A stretch of DNA of 64,000 nt from Linanthus parryae (taxonomy: Eukaryota > Streptophyta > Magnoliopsida > Ericales > Polemoniaceae), in the NCBI GenBank assembly GCA_023055425.1, contig JALGPY010000012.1, positions 16,627,922 to 16,691,921 of the forward strand. The letters run 5' to 3'. This document shows, piece after piece, positions 57,720 through 64,000 of this stretch. Both the position numbers and the translations under genes were made by a program. Each line of letters starts with the position of its first letter. Positions within the stretch are counted from its first letter, which is position 1. The notes beneath the pieces are model-generated. The model had not been told where the DNA came from, did no database searches, and saw only the letters and a list, made by a program, of their open reading frames with translations.

Positions 57720-59990
57720 TTAAGGATAATACTTCTTAATCCAGCGCATGTTCACCGAGCTTGGGGTTATGGCCGTCCCATGTAGCCTCTGTATTTTGCA
57801 GTAACCACTGTCAAAGACTTCTTTAACTTCGAATGGTCCTTCCCAGTTGGCTGCGAACTTTGGATGGGCTGCCTCCCTCATGCAATGATCTGAAGCGCGC
57901 AAAACCAGGTCCCCAACCGCGAAGTCTCGATGTTGGACTGTTTTGTTGTATGCACGAGCGATCCTCTCCTTGTACCGTTTGTCAGCCTGCTTGGCTTGCT
58001 CTCGCTTTTCCTCCAATAAAATCAAGTCGTGGTCGCGCTGGTTGTCATATAATGCATGAAAGGCCAATCTCGCAGAGTTGATTTTCACCTCCACCGGTAC
58101 AACAGCTTCAGCTCCATAGCATAAAAGGAATGGGGAGACTCGTGTGGGAGTCCTCGGCGAAGTTAGATATGCCCACAATGCTATGTTCAAAGCATCGTCC
58201 CATTTCTTGTGATCGTCTGCGACCATCTTGCTCAGGATTCTTAGCAGTGTTTTATTGGTTGCTTCTGCTTGACCATTCCCTTTTGGATAATAAGTAGTGG
58301 AACAGACCTGTCTTATGTTGTACTCTGCTAGCTTTGCGGCCACCTAGCAATTTACGAAAGGGGTACCATTATCCGAGAGAATTGTGTTGGGAATTCCGAA
58401 CCTGTATATGATGTTCTCTTGGACGAAATGGACTGCAGCAAGCGCATTTGTTGTCTTCAGCGGCATTGCCTCCACCCACTTGGTAAATAGCTCGGTCGCG
58501 GTGAGGATAAACTGGTTCCCATGCGAGGCTGGTCGAATGGGGCCAAAAAAATCTAGAGCCCAAGTGTGGAATGGCCATGGTGTCCCCTATGCGTGTAGAT
58601 CTACGGCAGGGGCATGTACGAGGTTTCCCTTGAATTGACACTCCTGGCATCTCCTTACTTTAGTGCGGCAATCTGCCTCCACGGTGGGCCAGAAATAGCC
58701 AACTGTGAGGAGCTGTCTGCATAGTTTCGCACCTCCCTGATGCTCTACTTGGTGAGAGAGATCCATCACCTCTTGCGCTTCCTTGCTGTCTAGGCATCGA
58801 AGTAGATCACCCTCTAACCCCTTCGCTAGAGTATGTTTTCTTGTACTACGTACAAGGAGTATGTTTTCTTGTACTACGTACAAGGCTGCCTTTCTTTTCA
58901 GTTTCTCGGCTTCCTTTCTTGACCCAGGCTCGATTCCTTCTGTGAGAAAATCGAAGAGTGGCTTCCTCCAGTCCATGTCATCATCGACCAAGGCAATTGT
59001 TAAAGAATCCTTGATCACTCCGCAACTCTCGGAGTTCCCTTGAATTATCGCAGCAGCCGTTGACATGTCCGGCCAATGAATCCCATACCTTTGGGCTTTC
59101 CGATAGATTGACACCTCACTTTCTCCGCAAGTGTGCTGGTGAATCTTTTCCAATAGTGCTTTCCCCTCTTGCTGCGAGACGCATCGCATGAGTATTCCCC
59201 GTGGTCCTTTGTAGTAGAGAGTGTTATCATGTATGCAATACCCCTTAGTGGATACCCCATTTTCTTTTCTCGTTCCTTCGGCGATGGCATGTAATATCGG
59301 TTTCCTCCAATCTGCGTCATCCATACACTCCTCCTCGCATGCGTCCTCTGTCAACGCCGACAAGATTCGAACTTCAATCGAGATTCTCGCAGGGCATTTA
59401 TCCGCACTAACTTTAGATCCCAGAGTGGCCAAAGCATCAGCATGTCGATTATCTGCTCTAGGTGTGTGCTCATACCTGACATCGCAGAATTGTTGCACCA
59501 GCTTCTGCACCAAAGTCCGGTAGGGCAATAGATTCACTTCTTTTAATCCGTACACGCCCGAAGCTTGTTTGACGATTAACTTGGAATCCCCCATAACCGT
59601 CAAATTGCTGACTTCCAGTGCCCTAGCTGCACGGAGGCCTGCGATGAGAGCCTCATACTCTGCTTCATTGTTGGTGACTGCGAAATCGAGTTTTTTGGAC
59701 ATTTGGATGACCTCCCCATCCGGTTTAGTCAAAACGATTCCAATTCCTCCACCTTTCCTTGTTGACGATCCATCAAAATGAAGCGTCCAGTAAGGTAACT
59801 CGACTGCATAGATCTCGGGTCCCTCTAGTTCCTCCTCAATCATGGGCTCGTAGCTGTTATCCGGGAACTGTGCCAGCTGATCCGCCACTGCTTGTGATTT
59901 GATTGCCCGCGGTCGAACGCACGTGATGTCGTATTGGGAAATGGTCATATACCATTTTGCCAATCTTCCGCCGGGAGAGGTATGAGTCAA
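57720..59990 (-). pseudogene. Tat-2 second RNase H and integrase
   Basis: From 59990 downwards: end of the classical RNase H (QYDITCVRPRAIKSQAVADQ), archaeal-type RNase H (LHFDGSSTRKGGGIGIVL, NNEAEYEALIAGL), linker, integrase zinc region (HQVEHQGGAKLCRQLL, CQEC), core and C-terminal part ending KYYP at 57723. A 28-base tandem duplication lies at 58831-58884. Breaks near 58600 and a TAG near 58345 interrupt the integrase core. It lacks most of the stops seen in Tat-1, so the two copies decayed independently. Confidence 0.88.
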
Positions 59991-61413
59991 GGTTACCGTA
60001 TGGGGTCACTCTTTGTAACCACCACCACTTTGTGCGAGGCGAAGTAGTGCTTCAACTTTTCTATCACGAAGAATAGAGCAAGGCAATGACATTCGATATC
60101 CATGCACCTTGATTCGGCTGGTTGCACTATGCTAGAAATATAGTAGATCGGCCTTTCTTTCCCTTCATATTCCTGAGCCAAAAGTGCCCCTATGGACCTC
60201 TTTGTCGACGTGAGATACAGCAAAAGCGGCGATCCAAGCTGCGGTGCGATCATTACCCTTTGTGATGTCAGCAAGTCATTTAACCTCCCGAATGCGGCCT
60301 CATGTTCCGTGGTCCAATTGTACACAGCACTCTTCTTGAGGAGACCGCTGAAGCAGAAGGTTATTTCTGCGATCGCTGGGATGAACCTTTGCAGGTAAGA
60401 TAACTTCCCCAAGAATGTTTTTAGAGCGCTTTGATTGTGTGGTGCCGTCATGCTAGTGATGGCTGATACCTTTGCAGGATCGGGCTTGATGGCCTGGCGA
60501 TGTATCACACATCCCAAGACCTTCCCTGGGGTTACTCCGAACGCACACTTCATGGGGTTCATCTTTAGCCGGAAACTTCTGCATCTTTCAAATACTTTCC
60601 GCAGGTCCCCCAAATGGTCCGCTTCCTATTTGGACTTGAAAACTAATTCATCAACATAAAACTCCACTTCTTTGTGCATCATGTCATGAAATAGAGCCAT
60701 CATAGCTCGCTGGTAAGTCGCACCCGCGTTCTTGATCCCAACGGCATAACCGTATAATTAGAGACTCCCACTGGCGTGATGAACGTGGTTTTTCGTGCAT
60801 CTTCAGGGTCCATTTTGATCTGATTGTACCCGCTGAAACCATCCATGAAGCTGAACATACGATGACCCGCAGTCGAATCAATGAGCAGATCGATGTTGGG
60901 CAGCGGAAAATCGTCCTTGGGGCAGAAGCGGTTGAGATCTCTGAAGTCTACACAAATGCGAAGCTGCCCATTCTTCTTCACCACAGACACAATGTTAGCC
61001 AACCACGTGGGATGGTTATTTGGCTCGATGAACTTGGCACTCAGTAGCTTCACAATTTCTTGCTTGATTTTCACGTTTATCTCCGGCCTGAAACTCCTCG
61101 TGCTTTGTTTTACCGGCTTAGATCCCGGGATTACATCTAACCTGTGCATGGTGATGCTCGTGTCCAGGCCGGGCATTCCATCGTATTCCCATGCAAACAC
61201 ATCTTTGTACTCAGTCAGAAGCTGCAGCAATCTTGCTTCTTCCTCGCTTGTGAGGTCTGCACTCAGAAAGACGGGCCTCTTCTTTTCTTCGCCTGAGCTC
61301 AGGAATACTTCCTTCAGCTCCTGTTTTTGAGGTTTCGGCTTATCCTCCATGCATTCAGGCGCCTCTTTTAGCTTATCCTCCAAAACGTATGGTGTCGGCT
61401 TGTCTACTTCCAT
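59991..61413 (-). pseudogene. Tat-2 reverse transcriptase and first RNase H
   Basis: From 61413: MEVDKPTPYVLEDKLKEAPE, CVDFRDLNRFCPKDDFPLPN, FMDGFSGYNQIKMDPEDARK (first catalytic Asp present). A frameshift near 60755 is followed by YVDE (60647-60658) instead of YVDD, a TAG near 60628, then the connection and classical RNase H (SPLLLYLTSTKRSIGALLAQ). A further break lies at about 59991. Confidence 0.88.
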
Positions 61414-61684
61414 GACACGCTCGATTTGATTGATTTGCCCAGGGATATCCCCATGCTTGTGTGGGGGTATCCCCGCGCACCTTCATATTTGGTAGCATTT
61501 ATTCCCATTAGAGTAGAAGCTTTCTATCTCTTTGCCCGCAGGATCATGTTTTGCCACTCTTTTCAGAGTGTACACGTTCTTCCTTTGATAGGCCACCTGC
61601 GGTGCCTCTTATTGCAATAAACGGCTTTTTCTTGGCATCCTCCCTCGTCACCATCACTCCTGCTGGTGATTGATCCTTGATTTC

Positions 61685-62386
61685 TTACCATCGAGGCAAG
61701 GGGGTAGGATTAAACGGCCCTGGTGTTTGCTCGTCCGCCATTTCAGTAAACCATACTACTTCAGTGAGGTGCGCCTCGTCTAAATTAAAAGGGTTTACCA
61801 AAGCTGGTATCTCGACTATTCTGTCGTTCCAGATAGCCTTCATCACCTGGTGAGCTGTCGAGGGGACTGCGTCGAAGCGATGAATCCAAGCTCGCCCTAT
61901 GATCATGTGATACGTAGTGTTCGCATCAATGACGTAGAATTTGGCTGAACATTTGATTTTTCCTATCTGGACGCCCAGACGAATCCACCCTATCGTCATC
62001 CTAGAATCGCTTCCAAACCCCATCAGTGGGGATGGACGTCTAACAATCTTCTGCTCAGGAATTCCTGCCAACTTTAAGGTGTTGAGCGAGACCACGTTGA
62101 CTGCCGCTCCTCCATCAACGAATGCCCTTTTGAATTCGACACCATTGCTCACCGCCGTTACATACAAAGGCTTATGGTGGCTCGCATCTGTCTTCTTGTC
62201 GCTTGCGGAGAAAGTCATGACCTTTTCCGTAGAGCGAGACGCCCTAACAACTTTCCCATTGGAAACTACGATGTCTTCTTCGTAGTCCTCTGCTATCCTT
62301 AGAATCGCTTTCGTCATCTCTTTCCGGCACTTCTCCAAAAAGTTCATTTCATCGAAGAACCTGCTGAACCCGTGCGACCCCTTCAT
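61685..62386 (-). pseudogene. Tat-2 aspartic protease region
   Basis: Open for 233 codons: EDYEEDIVVSNGKVV, then FVDGGAAVNVVSLNTLKLAG. The catalytic site is D-G-G instead of D-T/S-G, with YHMIIGRAWIHRF as the flap/helix region. Ends PGPFNPTPLPRW. The better of the two copies, since Tat-1 has lost the catalytic Asp. Confidence 0.8.
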
Positions 62387-62502
62387 CCGATCGGCACGTT
62401 CGTCCTCCGTGTCTATATGTCCTCATCATTGTAGACTTTGGCAATGACAGGCAAGCCGTCTTCCGCAATCTCTTCGAGATCCATAATCACGATCATGGCT
62501 AC

Positions 62503-64000
62503 TTATTTGCCTTTTGGCTCTTGCTCCGCATGAGCCGGCAGTGGATTGCTTCGCACATCCTGCCTCTGATCGCTGACAATCAACTCACCGTCTTTCATTT
62601 TCCGGCTTACCATGTTCCTGAGCTTCTTGCAATCAGCTGTGGGGTGCATAATTTTCCCGTGGCATTCGCACCACTTCGGGTCCCTCATCATCTCCTTGGA
62701 GGGTATCCTTTCGAGCGGAGGCAAGATGCCATCTTTGCGCCACTTCTTACACAAGTCAGTCGCTTCCTCTACCGAGCATGGTAGAGGTGGCGCGTCCGAG
62801 TTTGTAACCCTGGGCTGCTTTTGCGGCGAAACCGTATTAACCTCAGCTTCACGCCCCCTCTTGTAACTGAACCTTCCAATTTTGAAAGTGGTTCCGCTCG
62901 AGGGCCGTTAAGGGGCGTGCTTCTTCTTCTGCCACTCCACTATAGGCTCTATGTTTTTCGTGCACTCCATCAATTTTGAAAAGGTAGGAGTCTGCAGGTT
63001 GATCAGCATACCTTTGTACTCATCTCGCATGCCTTGTAAACATATCTCTACGAGCCTGCCCTCAAGCACCTCGTCTCTGCATTCCAAGGATTTGGCCCTG
63101 AATTTCTTGATGAAAGTGACTCCATTCCTCGCGCTTCTGATACATGCGGGAGAGATGAATCATGGTAACCTTCTCTTCCACCTGGAAGAATTTCGTGTAG
63201 AACTTCTGGACCATGTCATCCCAAGTTTTGACAGATCCGGCTTCCAGCGTCCCATACCATTTGTAGGCCATATTTCCCAAGGATTCCGGGAACTCGCGCA
63301 TCAGTAGCTTGGGATCGGCCCCATATGGTCCCATCACATCGATGAAACGCATGACATGCTCGTGGGCGTTCCCGTTGACGTCTTCGAAGTTGTCCCACTT
63401 AGGAGCCTTGTACCCGGAGGGGTTAGGCATGAGGTAGATCTCGCGTGGGATAGGCGGATCGTTATCAACCTTTGGGATAATGGTGTACGCAAACGGTTGA
63501 TTGGCCAAGAACGTCTCTATGCGCCGCCGCAGCGACGTCATACATTCTGGTGCACTCTCCCCAGTAGCAGGAGGAAGGGTTGTAGCTGACGGGGACACAT
63601 ATGTTGTAGTCGGACTAGGGGTGTAGGTCACGTTGCCCAGCAGTGTCGGCGGAGGAGGCAAGGGGTATTGCGAAGAGAGGTTGGGTGCCACAGTTGGTGG
63701 TTGAGGAATATGTGTGGTAAAGGGCGTATTTGAGCCGTTTGCCCCTGAACAGAGGGTAACTGCACCATTGCTGGTGGAGTTTGCGGATTAGGCTTAGGTG
63801 GTGTCGGTATCACCCCAGTCCCTTGGGTGGTAAGGGCTCCCCCTCCCTGGGAGACGGCAGTGCCCGATGTAGGATTCGGGGCAAGGGTTCCCAGAATGGC
63901 CATTATCCGTTCCATCTGTGCAGATTGAGCTTGAAGGGCCTTCGCCTAATTCTCAATGGTGGCGTTTAGAGCCTCCAACGTCGAAGTCTCACTGGCGGCC
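62503..64000 (-). pseudogene. Tat-2 gag, N-terminus at the window edge
   Basis: Segments on the minus strand: an N-terminal helix (SETSTLEALNAT, then QMERIMAILGTL, near 63880-64000); a Pro/Thr-rich linker; the capsid-like domain 63062-63691 (YTIIPKVDNDPPIPREIYLM, LLMREFPESLGNMAYKWYGT, TWDDMVQKFYTKFF, EEWSHFHQEIQGQILG); then 62503-62754 with a knuckle-like CECHGKIMHPTADC. Frameshifts near 63650 and 62760-63060 break it. The 5' LTR and primer site lie right of the window. Confidence 0.8.

Larger units (their letters stand above)
22416..64000 (-). mobile_element. Tat-2: minus-strand Ty3/gypsy Tat-lineage element, 5' end beyond the window
   Basis: Read on the minus strand from right to left: gag (about 64000-62503), protease, reverse transcriptase, RNase H plus a second archaeal-type RNase H, integrase (ends 57720), hairpin tandem repeats, an opposite-strand gene (plus strand, 23784-24919 continued at 52668-55739), polypurine tract and 3' LTR (22416-23026). 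The dual RNase H and an opposite-strand extra gene are Tat traits. The body is split by Tat-1 at 24920-52662. The bases before the LTR (22411-22415, GGTAT) should be repeated after its 5' LTR outside the window. Confidence 0.9.

Overview
The window is plant nuclear DNA, most likely from a eudicot, and consists almost entirely of LTR retrotransposons stacked inside one another. Evidence: Ty1/copia elements of the Angela/BARE and Sirevirus types; Ty3/gypsy elements of the Tat and Athila lineages; primer sites matching plant initiator tRNA-Met and tRNA-Asp; and plant-specific domains (plant mobile domain, DUF4283, putative plant transposon protein). I see no convincing intact host gene, no tRNA or rRNA gene and no bacterial feature.

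Layout. 1-6596: an Angela/BARE-like copia element with an intact 1316-codon gag-pol and a 3' LTR; its 5' LTR is left of the window. It appears to sit in the 5' LTR of a decayed Sirevirus (A, about 6.6-13.6 kb). 13.6-15.3 kb is non-Sirevirus sequence with a broken DUF4283 gene. 15.3-22.4 kb is a second, deletion-ridden Sirevirus (B). At 22416 B is interrupted by a minus-strand Tat element (Tat-2), which fills the rest of the window and runs off the right edge. Tat-2 is interrupted at 24920-52662 by a plus-strand member of the same family (Tat-1; 623-bp LTRs, 5-bp target duplication GTTCC). Tat-1 carries two Athila-type non-autonomous elements: Athila-1 (25688-35446, gag-protease only, itself hit by a solo LTR at 31252-32855 with duplication GTCGA) and Athila-2 (41878-48130, duplication CCCAG), whose only reading frame is an unrecognised cysteine-rich protein.

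Two features deserve attention. First, each Tat element carries, between pol and the 3' LTR and in opposite orientation to pol, a separate gene with a TATA-like box, a probable 5' leader intron and five short coding introns. It encodes a plant-mobile-domain protein with an acidic/coiled-coil C-terminal half. The two copies keep the same intron positions, so the gene belongs to the element family; the antisense orientation would protect the introns during retrotransposition. Antisense extra ORFs are known in Tat elements, but the intron conservation, the 9-bp-microhomology deletion in one copy, and a second conserved TATA box beside hairpin tandem repeats are specific observations here. Second, Athila-2 has a cysteine-rich ORF exactly where Athila-1 has gag-protease, while both share a downstream module of two perfect hairpins and an internal purine tract.

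How the parts work together: the intact copia could encode a full replication machinery. Both Sireviruses and both Tat elements are broken, and both Tat copies have YVDE in place of the YVDD reverse-transcriptase box. The Athila elements lack reverse transcriptase and integrase and would depend on a helper. All boundaries and identities are by-eye readings of the sequence; no database or folding program was run.
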